Shown here: positions 1 to 8,643 of the stretch, piece after piece
Position numbering within the stretch: the stretch's first letter is position 1
How the letters are laid out: each line of letters opens with the position of its first letter
Assembly: GCA_016282155.1 (NCBI GenBank)
Contig: JAEEJY010000005.1
Coordinates: 31,678-95,677 of the forward strand
Length of the DNA: 64,000 nucleotides
Origin: Caryophanales bacterium
Lineage (GTDB): Bacteria; Bacillota_I; Bacilli_A; RF39; UBA660
Direction of reading: 5' to 3'
Made by a program: the position numbers and the translations under genes
The notes under the pieces: generated by a model
Seen by the model: the letters and a program-made list of their open reading frames with translations, nothing else
What the model was told of the DNA's origin: nothing
The model's database searches: none

Positions 1-1918
1 CAATTGTATCATTAATTGAGTAACCAATTATTGATAGAAGTGCAGCGATAAAGATTGAAGATACTTCTAATTTTAATAAACTAAATAGTATTACAATTAA
101 AGATACGTCATGAACTAAAGCAGCAATTCCTGAGAATGCAAAGTTAAAGTTGAATCTTAAACCTACGTAAATAATGATACCGATACATGCTAAGATTACA
201 GATATAATTGCATTCTTAACAAGTTCTTTTTTAACGACATTAGATATTACACCAATATCAGTACGTGCTTCATATTTATTTTCAAAAAATTCTTCAGCTT
301 CGTTTACTTTATCTTCTTTTAAATTTTCATTTATCTTAACAATTACGTTCTTTTCATTAACTTGCTCAACATCATAAACAGTATATCCTAATGTTTCAAC
401 ATCTTTCTTAATAACTTCACCAGTTAAACCAGTTTCGTTAGAAATACTAATACTTGAACCACCTCTAAAATCAATTCCTAGAGTTAATCCGTTATTGAAA
501 ATTGTAAATACTCCTACTACAACAATAACTGCGATATATGTATATGCAAATTTACGAAGTTTAATGAAATCAATTTTCTTTCTTTCTTTCTTAGCTTTCT
601 TAAATCCAATAAAGAAATTTAATTTTTTATCAAACATTTCTGTTTTAACAAATAATCCTAATAATGATCTTGTTAATAGAACCATTACAAGCATTGTTAC
701 TATTGTACTTATAATTAACATTGTAGCAAATCCTTTAACACTACTTTCACCAAAGATGAATAAAATGATTGCTACTAAAAGTGTAGTAATATTTGAATCT
801 AAAATAGATGTAATTGAATTCTTATTACCTTTTTTGATTGCTCCTTCTAAACTTGTATTATTTTTAAGTTCATCTTTAACACGAGCAAATGTAATAACAC
901 TTGAGTCAATAGCCATACCTACACCAATAACTAAAGCAGCGATACCAGGTAAAGTTAATACTCCACCAAATAACCAGAATGCTAAAATAGTTAAGAATGT
1001 ATAAATTAATAATCCTATACTAGCTATTACACCAGCAAAATGATACATAATAATTAATAATAAGATAATTGCAGAAATTCCAACAACTCCTGCTTTAGCA
1101 GTTAAACTAAGTGAATCTTCACCAAAAGATGCAGATACGTTTTTACTTGATAATTCAGTTAATTTAGTTGGAAGTGATCCTGAATTAATTAAAGTAACTA
1201 AGTTTTCTACTTCTTCAGTAGTAAAGTTACCTTGGATAATTACATCACTAGCAAATCCTTGAGATACAGTTGCGGCACTTAAACAGTTAGAACCGTTAGT
1301 TCCACATCCTTCTTTACCATTAGTATTATTACTCTTTAAAGCTTCAGTTTTATAACTATCAGTTGCACTATTATAATCTAGCCAAATAACAATTAATTTA
1401 TCTTTTGTTTCAGATATTTTCTTTGTTACATTATAGAATGTTTCCTTATCTTTTACTGATAATGCTACAGCTGGACGACCTTGATCATCTTGAGATACTT
1501 TGGCTTGTCCACTAACTAAAACATCACTACCCATTAATAAATTATCACTAGAATCTCTAAATGATAATGTAGCAACAGAACTTAATGTTTTTCTAGCAGT
1601 AGCTGAATCTTTAACACCCGGTAATTGGACACGAATATTTTCCCCTTCAACAATTATTTCTGGTTCAGAGACTCCTAAACCATTAATTCTTCTTTCAATA
1701 GTTTTGTATGTACTTGTAACCATACTACTAGTTACTTTTTCTCCATTTGCTCCTTCTACTTGGTAAAGTATTTCAAACCCACCTTGTAAATCTAAGCCAA
1801 ACTTTAAATCATTTAATAATGGTTTAAGTCCTAAACCCATTACTAAAAAGATTAAAGCTACTATAATTAAACTTTTTATAAGATTATTTCTTTTACTTGT
1901 GTTATTAATCTTTTTCAT
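1..1918 (-). CDS. secDF: SecDF fused protein-export membrane protein (3' end outside window)
   Basis: Minus-strand frame open from 1918 to the left edge (639 codons), so the C-terminus is missing. It encodes a fused SecD-SecF, the proton-driven membrane partner of SecYEG that helps pull exported proteins through. Seen: an N-terminal membrane segment (LIIVALIFLVMGLGL), the SecD motif FGLDLQGGFEI, a long extracytoplasmic region, a block of membrane segments, then a SecF half with its own LGIDFRGGS motif and the start of the GYSINDTI motif at the edge. Start chosen at 1918 because AGGAGG lies 7 bases upstream; it overlaps the end of comN by 14 bases, so the two are translationally coupled. Fusion of SecD and SecF is usual in Bacilli. 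Confidence 0.95.
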   Translation of the reverse strand, partial: MKKINNTSKRNNLIKSLIIVALIFLVMGLGLKPLLNDLKFGLDLQGGFEILYQVEGANGEKVTSSMVTSTYKTIERRINGLGVSEPEIIVEGENIRVQLPGVKDSATARKTLSSVATLSFRDSSDNLLMGSDVLVSGQAKVSQDDQGRPAVALSVKDKETFYNVTKKISETKDKLIVIWLDYNSATDSYKTEALKSNNTNGKEGCGTNGSNCLSAATVSQGFASDVIIQGNFTTEEVENLVTLINSGSLPTKLTELSSKNVSASFGEDSLSLTAKAGVVGISAIILLLIIMYHFAGVIASIGLLIYTFLTILAFWLFGGVLTLPGIAALVIGVGMAIDSSVITFARVKDELKNNTSLEGAIKKGNKNSITSILDSNITTLLVAIILFIFGESSVKGFATMLIISTIVTMLVMVLLTRSLLGLFVKTEMFDKKLNFFIGFKKAKKERKKIDFIKLRKFAYTYIAVIVVVGVFTIFNNGLTLGIDFRGGSSISISNETGLTGEVIKKDVETLGYTVYDVEQVNEKNVIVKINENLKEDKVNEAEEFFENKYEARTDIGVISNVVKKELVKNAIISVILACIGIIIYVGLRFNFNFAFSGIAALVHDVSLIVILFSLLKLEVSSIFIAALLSIIGYSINDTI

Positions 1919-2195
1919 GTTCTTCCTCCTCAAAATAAATCTTACGATTTTTCATATTTAGTTTTTGTTTTAAATAGTCATCTATTAAAACAGCTTCTGT
2001 ATTTAGTACATCACTTACCATTTGATAGAGATTTAAATCTACTGCGATTTTCCATTTTACTTCTTTTAGATAATTCCAAATATCTTCATCTGTTATATAA
2101 GTATAGCCTAATCTTTTCATCTCTATACACTTTGTATTAAGAGCAGGTTTAATACGTTTATATAATTCTTCAAGACTATGAAATTCTAAATCCAT
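1905..2195 (-). CDS. comN: ComN-family post-transcriptional regulator
   Basis: 96 residues, about the size of Bacillus ComN (YrzD), a small cytoplasmic protein that in B. subtilis acts post-transcriptionally on comE mRNA and is encoded beside secDF. The same neighbourhood is seen here, which is the main support together with the pattern of aromatic and basic residues (YKRIKPALNTKCIEMKRLGY). SD GGAGG sits 9 bases before ATG at 2195. First gene of the comN-secDF operon; the promoter is at about 2300-2328. Family assignment is from memory of the family, not from a search. Confidence 0.75.
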   Translation of the reverse strand: MDLEFHSLEELYKRIKPALNTKCIEMKRLGYTYITDEDIWNYLKEVKWKIAVDLNLYQMVSDVLNTEAVLIDDYLKQKLNMKNRKIYFEEEEHEKD

Positions 2196-2299
2196 AACAG
2201 TACCTCCATGCTTAACGTCTAGATATATTATATATTAAATACCCAGTTTTTTAAAGCATTTTTAGTAATTTTGCTATATTTTTAAACCTACAATTATCT

Positions 2300-2328
2300 A
2301 TTGTATAATTTATATCTAGCTTAGTCAA
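2300..2328 (-). promoter_or_regulatory. Predicted promoter of comN-secDF
   Basis: Minus strand TTGACT (2323-2328), 17-base spacer, TACAAT (2300-2305). It lies just past the terminator of the upstream gene and leaves a leader of about 100 bases before comN, long for this window. Confidence 0.5.
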
Positions 2329-2329
2329 C

Positions 2330-2354
2330 AAAAAAGAGAAGGATTACTTCTCTT
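2330..2354 (-). terminator. Intrinsic terminator overlapping the stop of the 2344-2889 gene
   Basis: 8-bp stem AAGAGAAG/CTTCTCTT followed on the minus strand by a T-run; the stop codon (2344-2346) lies in the loop. Confidence 0.8.
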
Positions 2355-2889
2355 CATTATCTCTTCTATTTCTTGCACGTAGTTTAAGATCAATTGTTTT
2401 TTCTCCTAAACTCTTGCCTAATTCATCATGTAATTCTTGCTTATTAACTTCTGTTGCTAAAGCTACATATGTTCTTAATAAGTCTTTAGCTGTTGCAACA
2501 TTTAAGTAAAAACTACCATGATAGAAAATGTGCATTGTTAAACTACTATTTTTATCAGTATCATATTTAATATCAAATTTAAATGCAGTTTGGTCTACTT
2601 TAACATAAGTATCGATTTTAGCACTTTCGCTAGTTGGAGCATAAGTAAGTTCTTGATACATTTGTCTTAAAGTATCAACATATATATTTAATATATCTTT
2701 ACGATCAGATAATTCTGATGTTACTAAGACATTATCATCAGTAATTGTATAACTACTAGCATCCCATCCTAAAATACTATCAGGTACTAATCTTAATTCT
2801 ATATCAATGTGACGATTATTATTTGTTGTTATTTCAGTTAAATAACTTCCTACTAAAGGACGACATACATCATAACCTTTTCTTTGCAT
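2344..2889 (-). CDS. Conserved hypothetical protein, 181 aa
   Basis: I do not recognise this protein. It has no signal peptide or membrane segment, a mixed-charge soluble composition, and a basic C-terminal tail rich in Arg/Lys (LRARNRRDNEEK). The middle looks like beta strands alternating with charged residues. SD GAGGTGG precedes ATG at 2889. Monocistronic: own terminator at its 3' end and a possible TATAAT at 2913-2918. Likely cytoplasmic; no function inferred. Confidence 0.8.
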   Translation of the reverse strand: MQRKGYDVCRPLVGSYLTEITTNNNRHIDIELRLVPDSILGWDASSYTITDDNVLVTSELSDRKDILNIYVDTLRQMYQELTYAPTSESAKIDTYVKVDQTAFKFDIKYDTDKNSSLTMHIFYHGSFYLNVATAKDLLRTYVALATEVNKQELHDELGKSLGEKTIDLKLRARNRRDNEEK

Positions 2890-2937
2890 AATTCCACCTC
2901 ATTTATGCCATTATTATACTAGTATTTTTATAATTGT

Positions 2938-2966
2938 CAAAAAAGAGAAATATTTCTATTTCTCTT
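2938..2966 (-). terminator. Terminator of miaB
   Basis: 9-bp stem AAGAGAAAT/ATTTCTCTT with a T-run on the minus strand; it includes the end of the coding region. Confidence 0.8.
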
Positions 2967-4365
2967 CTACTATTTCTCCATCAAGACTCCAACTTTTAGC
3001 ACTTGTTATTTTAACATCAACAATACTTCCTAAATATTTAGGATCAGCTTTTACATTAACAAGTTTCATAGTATCAGTATACCCCATTAATAAGTTTTTA
3101 TCTTTTTCACTATAATCTTCAAGTAATACTTTAACAATTTTACCTTCATACTTAAGATTATTTTCTTTAGCATATTTATTAACTAAATCATTTAATTTAT
3201 GAAGTCTTTCTTCTTTAACTTCTAATGAAATATCATCTTGCATTTTAGCTGCCGGAGTTCCTTCACGAGGTGAATAAATAAATGTAAAGGCACTATCATA
3301 CTTACATTCATTAACAACTTCTAATGTTTCATTAAAATCTTCTTCTGTTTCATTAGGAAATCCTACAATTATATCTGTTGTAACAGCTACATTTTTAATA
3401 GTATCTTTAATCTTTTTAAATAAAGTTATATATTCTTCCTTTGTATAACGTCTACCCATTAATTTTAAAATACGACTAGATCCAGATTGTAGAGGTAAAT
3501 GAATATAAGGCATTATATTATCTCTACTTGCAATAGCGTTAATCATATCATCAGAGAAATCCCAAGGATGACTAGTTACAAATCTAACTCTATCAATACC
3601 TGTATCACTTACTTTAAGAAGTAATTCAGCAAATGATAAGTCATTAATATCTTTACCGTAAGCATTAACATTTTGACCTAATAAAGTAACTTCTTTATAA
3701 CCGTTCTTTACTAAACATTCTACTTCTTTAATTATTTCTTCAGATTTTCTACTTCTTTGTTTTCCTCTTGTATATGGTACTATACAATATGTACAAAATT
3801 TATCACAACCATATTGGATATCAACCCAAGCTTTAAATTTAGAATCTCTCTTGTAAGGAATATTTTCATATACTTCCCCTTCTTTAGAGTAAACTCTAAT
3901 ATCTTGTCTTTCCATTTTGTTTAATAACATATCCTCAAGTTCAAAGATATTATGTGTTCCAAAAACAATATCAACATAAGGATGATTCTTAATTAAGTCA
4001 TTAGCAACTTTCTCTTCTTGCGGCATACATCCACATATACAAATTATTAAATCTTTATTGTTATTTTCTTTTTCGTGCTTACATCTACCTAAGAAGCCAT
4101 ATAATTTATCATGGGCATTTTCTCTAATTGCACAAGTATTTAAAATGACGATATCAGCTTCTTCAATAGTTTCTACTTTACTAAAACCTAAATTTTCTAA
4201 ACGAGCTGATATTTCTTCACTGTCATGAACATTCATTTGACATCCATAAGTTCTTATAAAGTATTTCTTACCAGCATAAGCTTTATCTGCATTATTATTT
4301 AAATATATATAATTAGTTTTATCTGTTGTACGAGTTTGTGCTTCTTTCATATTTGGTAAATTCAT
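2956..4365 (-). CDS. miaB: tRNA-2-methylthio-N6-dimethylallyladenosine synthase MiaB
   Basis: 469 residues. Radical-SAM methylthiotransferase that adds a methylthio group to i6A37 of tRNAs reading UNN codons. Domain order: N-terminal UPF0004 domain with three cluster-binding Cys (YGCQMN, LNTCAIREN, CGCMPQE), central radical-SAM domain with CxxxCxxC (YGCDKFCTYCIVPYTRG), and a C-terminal TRAM domain. An N-terminal extension of about 30 residues precedes KKYFIRTYGCQ, as in Bacillus MiaB (YmcB). SD GAGGG precedes ATG at 4365. No ymcA is seen next to it. Confidence 0.97.
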   Translation of the reverse strand: MNLPNMKEAQTRTTDKTNYIYLNNNADKAYAGKKYFIRTYGCQMNVHDSEEISARLENLGFSKVETIEEADIVILNTCAIRENAHDKLYGFLGRCKHEKENNNKDLIICICGCMPQEEKVANDLIKNHPYVDIVFGTHNIFELEDMLLNKMERQDIRVYSKEGEVYENIPYKRDSKFKAWVDIQYGCDKFCTYCIVPYTRGKQRSRKSEEIIKEVECLVKNGYKEVTLLGQNVNAYGKDINDLSFAELLLKVSDTGIDRVRFVTSHPWDFSDDMINAIASRDNIMPYIHLPLQSGSSRILKLMGRRYTKEEYITLFKKIKDTIKNVAVTTDIIVGFPNETEEDFNETLEVVNECKYDSAFTFIYSPREGTPAAKMQDDISLEVKEERLHKLNDLVNKYAKENNLKYEGKIVKVLLEDYSEKDKNLLMGYTDTMKLVNVKADPKYLGSIVDVKITSAKSWSLDGEIVEEK

Positions 4366-4384
4366 AATATCCCTCTTTCACTTA

Positions 4385-4446
4385 AAAAATAATAGCATAT
4401 TTGCTATTATTTTTCAACAAAAAAACATATATAAAATATGTTTTTA
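4385..4446 (-). terminator. Two tandem terminator hairpins
   Basis: Stem 1 (4421-4445) is AAAAACATAT/ATATGTTTTT at the end of the 4444-4749 gene. Stem 2 (4385-4414) is a perfect 13-bp hairpin with a 4-base loop and T-runs on both strands. Together they insulate miaB from upstream transcription. Confidence 0.75.
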
Positions 4447-4749
4447 AACTAAGATACCGTAATTTCTTAAAATAATATATCCTGAAATTAATAGACCAAA
4501 AACTGCTACTACTTTACCAGCTACACTTTTACTTGAAAGTCCACATAATGAACATGCAAAAGCGATAGCTGCTACGACAGGTACTGTTGCAAATATATAG
4601 TCATATACAAAATATGAAACTAAAGATAAGCATAGTCCAATAAATCCTGCACTTAGTAAACCAGATATTAATCTTAATGCTGCAAATGCTAGTAAAAAGA
4701 TAACACCTATAGCAACTACTGATCCTAATGTTCCGAAATTAGCTACCAT
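4444..4749 (-). CDS. Small hydrophobic membrane protein, 101 aa
   Basis: I do not recognise this protein. About three to four hydrophobic segments fill nearly the whole chain (VVAIGVIFLLAFAALRL; FIGLCLSLVSYFVYDYIF; VPVVAAIAFACSLCGL; VAVFGLLISGYIIL), so it is an integral membrane protein. SD GGTGG precedes ATG at 4749. Transcribed alone from an extended -10 at 4769-4779 that abuts the terminator of the RNase J-like gene. Confidence 0.8.
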   Translation of the reverse strand: MVANFGTLGSVVAIGVIFLLAFAALRLISGLLSAGFIGLCLSLVSYFVYDYIFATVPVVAAIAFACSLCGLSSKSVAGKVVAVFGLLISGYIILRNYGILV

Positions 4750-4768
4750 TATTTCACCACCTAGATTA

Positions 4769-4779
4769 ATTATAACATA
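4769..4779 (-). promoter_or_regulatory. Extended -10 promoter of the 4444-4749 gene
   Basis: Minus-strand TATGTTATAAT, 20 bases before ATG. The -35 region falls inside the preceding terminator hairpin, so recognition must rest on the extended -10. Confidence 0.65.
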
Positions 4780-4803
4780 AAAAAGAGGTATATTATACCT
4801 CTT
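4779..4803 (-). terminator. Terminator overlapping the end of the RNase J-like gene
   Basis: 8-bp stem AAGAGGTA/TACCTCTT, loop TAATA including the stop codon, then a T-run that continues into the next promoter. Confidence 0.8.
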
Positions 4804-6436
4804 GTAATACTAAAAGTATCATTGGTTTACATTCAGTTTGTTCATATAAGTACTTACCAACTTTATCTCTGATTCCATTTTTAACTTTTGCAAAATCTAC
4901 ATATGTATTATTTATATATTCATTAATAACATTTAATGATATATTTTGTGCTTCTTTAATTAAATCTATATTATCTTTAACATATATAAATCCCCTAGTT
5001 AAAATTTCAGGACCCGCAAGTACTTTCTTAGTAACCTTATCAATAGTTGCTGTTACAATAACAATACCATTATCACTTAATGCTTCTCTATCCTTAATAA
5101 CAGCTTCCCCAATATCACCAACAGTCTTACCATCGATTAAAATATCATCGAAAGGCACTTTTTCTCCTGTTTCAACAAGTTCACCATTAACGAATGTAGC
5201 TACTTCTCCATTTAACTTTAATAGGATATTTTCATCTTTATATCCTATTTGACGTGCTAAGTCAGCATTAGCTACTTGGTGACGATATTCTCCTATTACT
5301 GGGAAGTAATATTTAGGTTGCATTAAATCTAGCATCAATAGTAAATCTTCACTAGATGCATGTAACGATAAATATTTTTTAGAAGATAAAATAATTAAAT
5401 TACATCCAATACGCGCTACACTATCATAAATATCTGTAGCAGTTTTTTCCATACCATCATATACTTGTGAAGCAAATACAACAGTATCATTACTTGTAAG
5501 TTTAATAAATTTATCTGTTCCTCTTATAATTCTTTTCATATTAGAAAAAGGTTTTTCACGATCGTCAGATATTAAGATTGCTACATTTTCACTATTTACT
5601 TCATGAATATTAGCAAATCTATCTTTATCGAATTTAAGATATCCTTTTTCAATACAATTATTTACCATTGCTTGTAAATTTTTACCTAAAATAACAACTC
5701 TACGCTCAGTTTTTTCTATCTCAGCTAATAATTCTTGTAATCTTGATATTTGTGAATCATAAATATTAAATAAAATTCTACCTTCAGTTTTACCTAATAT
5801 TTCACTAAAAGCATTACCTACACGATGTTGAGGCGATGTATATCCCTTCTTATCAGCATATAAAGACTCACTAAGTAAGCATAAAACTCCTTGTTTACCA
5901 ACATATGCTAATTTACCAATATCTGTTTTAAATGCTCCTATCATTGTTGAATCAAAAGCAAAATTACCCGTATAGAAAATAATACCATCTTCGGTATATA
6001 AAGCATAACCTACTGCTTCAGGTACTGAATGTGTTAAACTAATTGGAAAAATACTATTCTTCCCAAATGTTTTCTTTTGATGTGGTTTTAATTCAATTAA
6101 ATTATCCGTATTTATACCACTATCTAAATCTTGTTTAATAATATCAATTGTGAAAGCTGTACCATAAACTTTTAAATTTGGTAATTCCGCTAATATATCT
6201 GCTACAGCTCCCATTTGTAATTCATGACCGTGTGTAATAAATAAACCTTGTATTCTATCTATGTTTTCTTTTAAATAATCGAAATTAGGTATTATATAAT
6301 CAACACCCAACATTTTATCATCCGCATATTTAAGACCTGCATCAAAGATAAATATATCTTTATCTACTTCAACAACATACATATTTTTACCATTGTCATT
6401 TAATCCACCAAGTCCAAATATTTTAATTTTACTCAT
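4793..6436 (-). CDS. RNase J-family protein with degenerate metal site (probably a J2-type pseudoenzyme)
   Basis: 547 residues, the usual length of RNase J, with metallo-beta-lactamase, beta-CASP and C-terminal domains in order. In active RNase J the site is HxHxDH; here residues 69-74 are H-G-H-E-L-Q, so the Asp and the last His are gone. The later GDFKFD motif is GNFAFD (Asp to Asn at 158). H136 (LTHSVPEA) and a beta-CASP His (LHASSED) remain. B. subtilis RNase J2 also has a partly degraded motif and works as partner of active J1, so this protein probably has a structural or partner role in RNA decay; that is inference. SD AAGGAG precedes ATG at 6436; promoter at 6472-6482. Confidence 0.9.
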   Translation of the reverse strand: MSKIKIFGLGGLNDNGKNMYVVEVDKDIFIFDAGLKYADDKMLGVDYIIPNFDYLKENIDRIQGLFITHGHELQMGAVADILAELPNLKVYGTAFTIDIIKQDLDSGINTDNLIELKPHQKKTFGKNSIFPISLTHSVPEAVGYALYTEDGIIFYTGNFAFDSTMIGAFKTDIGKLAYVGKQGVLCLLSESLYADKKGYTSPQHRVGNAFSEILGKTEGRILFNIYDSQISRLQELLAEIEKTERRVVILGKNLQAMVNNCIEKGYLKFDKDRFANIHEVNSENVAILISDDREKPFSNMKRIIRGTDKFIKLTSNDTVVFASQVYDGMEKTATDIYDSVARIGCNLIILSSKKYLSLHASSEDLLLMLDLMQPKYYFPVIGEYRHQVANADLARQIGYKDENILLKLNGEVATFVNGELVETGEKVPFDDILIDGKTVGDIGEAVIKDREALSDNGIVIVTATIDKVTKKVLAGPEILTRGFIYVKDNIDLIKEAQNISLNVINEYINNTYVDFAKVKNGIRDKVGKYLYEQTECKPMILLVLQEV

Positions 6437-6471
6437 AAAACTCCTTTCTTTAAATTAAAAAAGCCTAAATC

Positions 6472-6482
6472 ATTATAGCATA
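6472..6482 (-). promoter_or_regulatory. Extended -10 promoter of the RNase J-like gene
   Basis: Minus-strand TATGCTATAAT, about 36 bases before ATG. Confidence 0.6.
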
Positions 6483-6527
6483 CTTTCATTATATGTGCAA
6501 ATACACTATCTATATAAATTATATCAC

Positions 6528-6554
6528 TAAAAAAAGGTATATCATACCTTTTTT
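6528..6554 (-). terminator. Terminator of the BspA-repeat pilin-like gene
   Basis: 11-bp stem AAAAAAGGTAT/ATACCTTTTTT with a 3-base loop, directly after the stop codon at 6558. Confidence 0.85.
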
Positions 6555-6557
6555 ATT

Positions 6558-8621
6558 CTAATAAACGGGGGCGATAGTAGCATCAAAACCATAATATTCA
6601 TTTACAATATTATCAGTTCTAAATACAATTTTAATGTAATTGCCTGGAACAGTAATATTAGTGGTTAAATTCTCGCCTTTATTTACGAATCCACCATATT
6701 TACCAAACGTACTACTTGAACCATACACATATACCCAATCATAGCTTGTACTTTCAGTAGCATAATTAAGGATGACTTCAATACTTGTTGCACCAGGGAA
6801 AGTATTTTCATAATATACAACATTATCAATGTTATTTGCGTATGGATTATGTTCTGACTCAACATATATTTGATCGGTAAGCTCTATATCTGTTACATTA
6901 GCATTAATAGAAGGCATAGTAAATTTTCTGTCATTAATCAAAGTACCATTCATTTTAAAACTAACAATTTTTTTATTCTGAGCTTTTAATGTGATATTAG
7001 TTCCTGGATAAGCACGAGATAATGATGGTGTTACAGTTGAATCACTAACTGTAATAGTATGTTTAGCAGGGCATGAAACTTCAGTAACATTAACTCTATT
7101 ACTATAGTTAGCCGTAGCTAAGACACTTTCAATATTAGCAGGACTATAATTACCACAGTCTAATCTAATATTTACTTGTCCATACTGTGCGGCATTTCTT
7201 AAGAAACTATTATAATTACCATTAGAAGCATCAAAATTTAAAGTAAAACTTGTATTTAAATATGGATTTTCTTCAAACATATAACTAATATTTTCAACAT
7301 TGGAAAAGTCGAAATTTGAAATATTTAAATTTTTTACATTACGTCTTGCAAACATACCACCCATATTAGTAACATTACTTGTATTAAAATTACTTAAATT
7401 TAAATCTAAGGTTGCTCTTACTTCACTTGCCTCATCTTCACCTTCCTCATCTATTGAAAACATACCACCCATATTAGTAACATTACTTGTATCAAAATTA
7501 CTTAAATTTAAAGTCTCAAGGGAATAGCAGCCATTAAACATATTACCCATATTAGTAACATTACTTGTATTAAAATTACTTAAATCTAAAGTCTCAAGGG
7601 AATAGCAGCCCCTAAACATACCTGCCATACTCTCAACATCACTTGTATCAAAATTACTTATATTCAAATTTTTGAGCGACTCGCAATATTCAAACATACA
7701 ATCCATATTAGTAACATTACTTGTATCAAAACTACTTAAATCTAAAGTCTCAAGGGAATAACACTCCTCAAACATACTTATCATACTCTCAACATTACTT
7801 GTATCAAAACTGCTCAAATCTAAAGTCTCAAGGGAATAATTACATTCGAACATAAAAGTCATATTGTAAACTTTACTTGTATCAAAATTATTAAATTCAT
7901 ATTTTCTTACATTCTCAAAATCGTAAAATAATTCTTCACTATCCCCCGGAGCAAATATTTTATAATCCGATATTACATATAAATCAAACGCTGGGGTTTC
8001 TGGTGGTGCCCCAGGACACACGGCATTAGGAGGACATATAGATCTATCACGAATATTTCCATTTCTAACTAAATAAGCTGTTATCATTCCAGGCTTTGAA
8101 CCAACATCATACGAATAATAATATTCACTTGGAGCATCATCATATCCAAAAGTTACGGAAATAAGTTGGTGTGGATCTATATAATCCCCATGTCCGCATT
8201 CTTTTTCATCCATTGGGCAGGCAAAATTATAATTCAAATATAAATCTTCATCAACAAGATGAATACTACAGCTTACTATTTTTAAATCATTTCTTGTTCC
8301 ACTAACACAATACTTACCATTTGATATTCTATCTGCATAATAAGTATTATCTCTATATGTTATTTTACCCTTTGTAAATTGCTCTTTATTATTAATATCT
8401 ATATCAATATTTTTGGCGTTTAATCCGTTTGAAGGGAACGTTTTTCCGTTAGAAGCATATTCTTCATCTACCGCTGTTAGAAGGCCATAAACGCTCACTT
8501 TAAAGGCATCTTTTTCTCTTTTATCAATGATATAATTAGTTACTGGTACAACAATAACAATAATTAATCCAAGAAGAGTAATTATTGCTATTAATTCAAC
8601 TAGCGTAAATCCCTTTTTCAT
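6558..8621 (-). CDS. Pilin-like surface protein with BspA leucine-rich repeats
   Basis: 687 residues from the chosen start. N-terminus is a type III/IV prepilin signal (MKKGFTLVELIAII) with a hydrophobic helix, so it should be cut by prepilin peptidase after Gly and anchored in the membrane or a pilus. A pilin-like head of about 130 residues with a Cys pair (YCVSG... VSC) follows, then a Cys/Pro-rich region (CPMDEKECGHG; CPPNAVCPG), then eight tandem BspA/DUF285 repeats of 23-24 residues (SFDTSNVTNMxxMF), then a beta-rich C-terminal region. BspA repeats usually act in binding to host or other cells. The start at 8621 has AGGAGG 8 bases upstream; a longer reading frame to 8693 would run into the upstream gene. 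One repeat carries an acidic insertion (DEEGEDEASE). Confidence 0.9.
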   Translation of the reverse strand: MKKGFTLVELIAIITLLGLIIVIVVPVTNYIIDKREKDAFKVSVYGLLTAVDEEYASNGKTFPSNGLNAKNIDIDINNKEQFTKGKITYRDNTYYADRISNGKYCVSGTRNDLKIVSCSIHLVDEDLYLNYNFACPMDEKECGHGDYIDPHQLISVTFGYDDAPSEYYYSYDVGSKPGMITAYLVRNGNIRDRSICPPNAVCPGAPPETPAFDLYVISDYKIFAPGDSEELFYDFENVRKYEFNNFDTSKVYNMTFMFECNYSLETLDLSSFDTSNVESMISMFEECYSLETLDLSSFDTSNVTNMDCMFEYCESLKNLNISNFDTSDVESMAGMFRGCYSLETLDLSNFNTSNVTNMGNMFNGCYSLETLNLSNFDTSNVTNMGGMFSIDEEGEDEASEVRATLDLNLSNFNTSNVTNMGGMFARRNVKNLNISNFDFSNVENISYMFEENPYLNTSFTLNFDASNGNYNSFLRNAAQYGQVNIRLDCGNYSPANIESVLATANYSNRVNVTEVSCPAKHTITVSDSTVTPSLSRAYPGTNITLKAQNKKIVSFKMNGTLINDRKFTMPSINANVTDIELTDQIYVESEHNPYANNIDNVVYYENTFPGATSIEVILNYATESTSYDWVYVYGSSSTFGKYGGFVNKGENLTTNITVPGNYIKIVFRTDNIVNEYYGFDATIAPVY
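7270..7890 (-). repeat. Tandem coding repeats (BspA LRR units)
   Basis: Eight imperfect copies of a 69-72 bp unit encoding NFDTSNVTNMGxMFxGCYSL. Copies at about 7485-7860 are the most alike at the DNA level (shared words CTCAAGGGAATA and AACATTACTTGTATCAAAA), so recombination could change the copy number. Confidence 0.85.
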
Positions 8622-8643
8622 AAAATGCCTCCTATCTAAGTTT

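Noticed and set aside
174..1766. Three plus-strand open frames at 174-377, 495-1004 and 1500-1766
   Set aside because: They lie opposite the continuous SecDF coding frame and lack SD or family motifs.
7300..7527. Plus-strand open frame inside the BspA-repeat gene
   Set aside because: Shadow of the regular minus-strand repeats; no SD and no promoter.
7270..7890. CRISPR-like repeat array
   Set aside because: Repeats are coding, imperfect, continuous and in frame with a known repeat family; no spacers and no cas genes.
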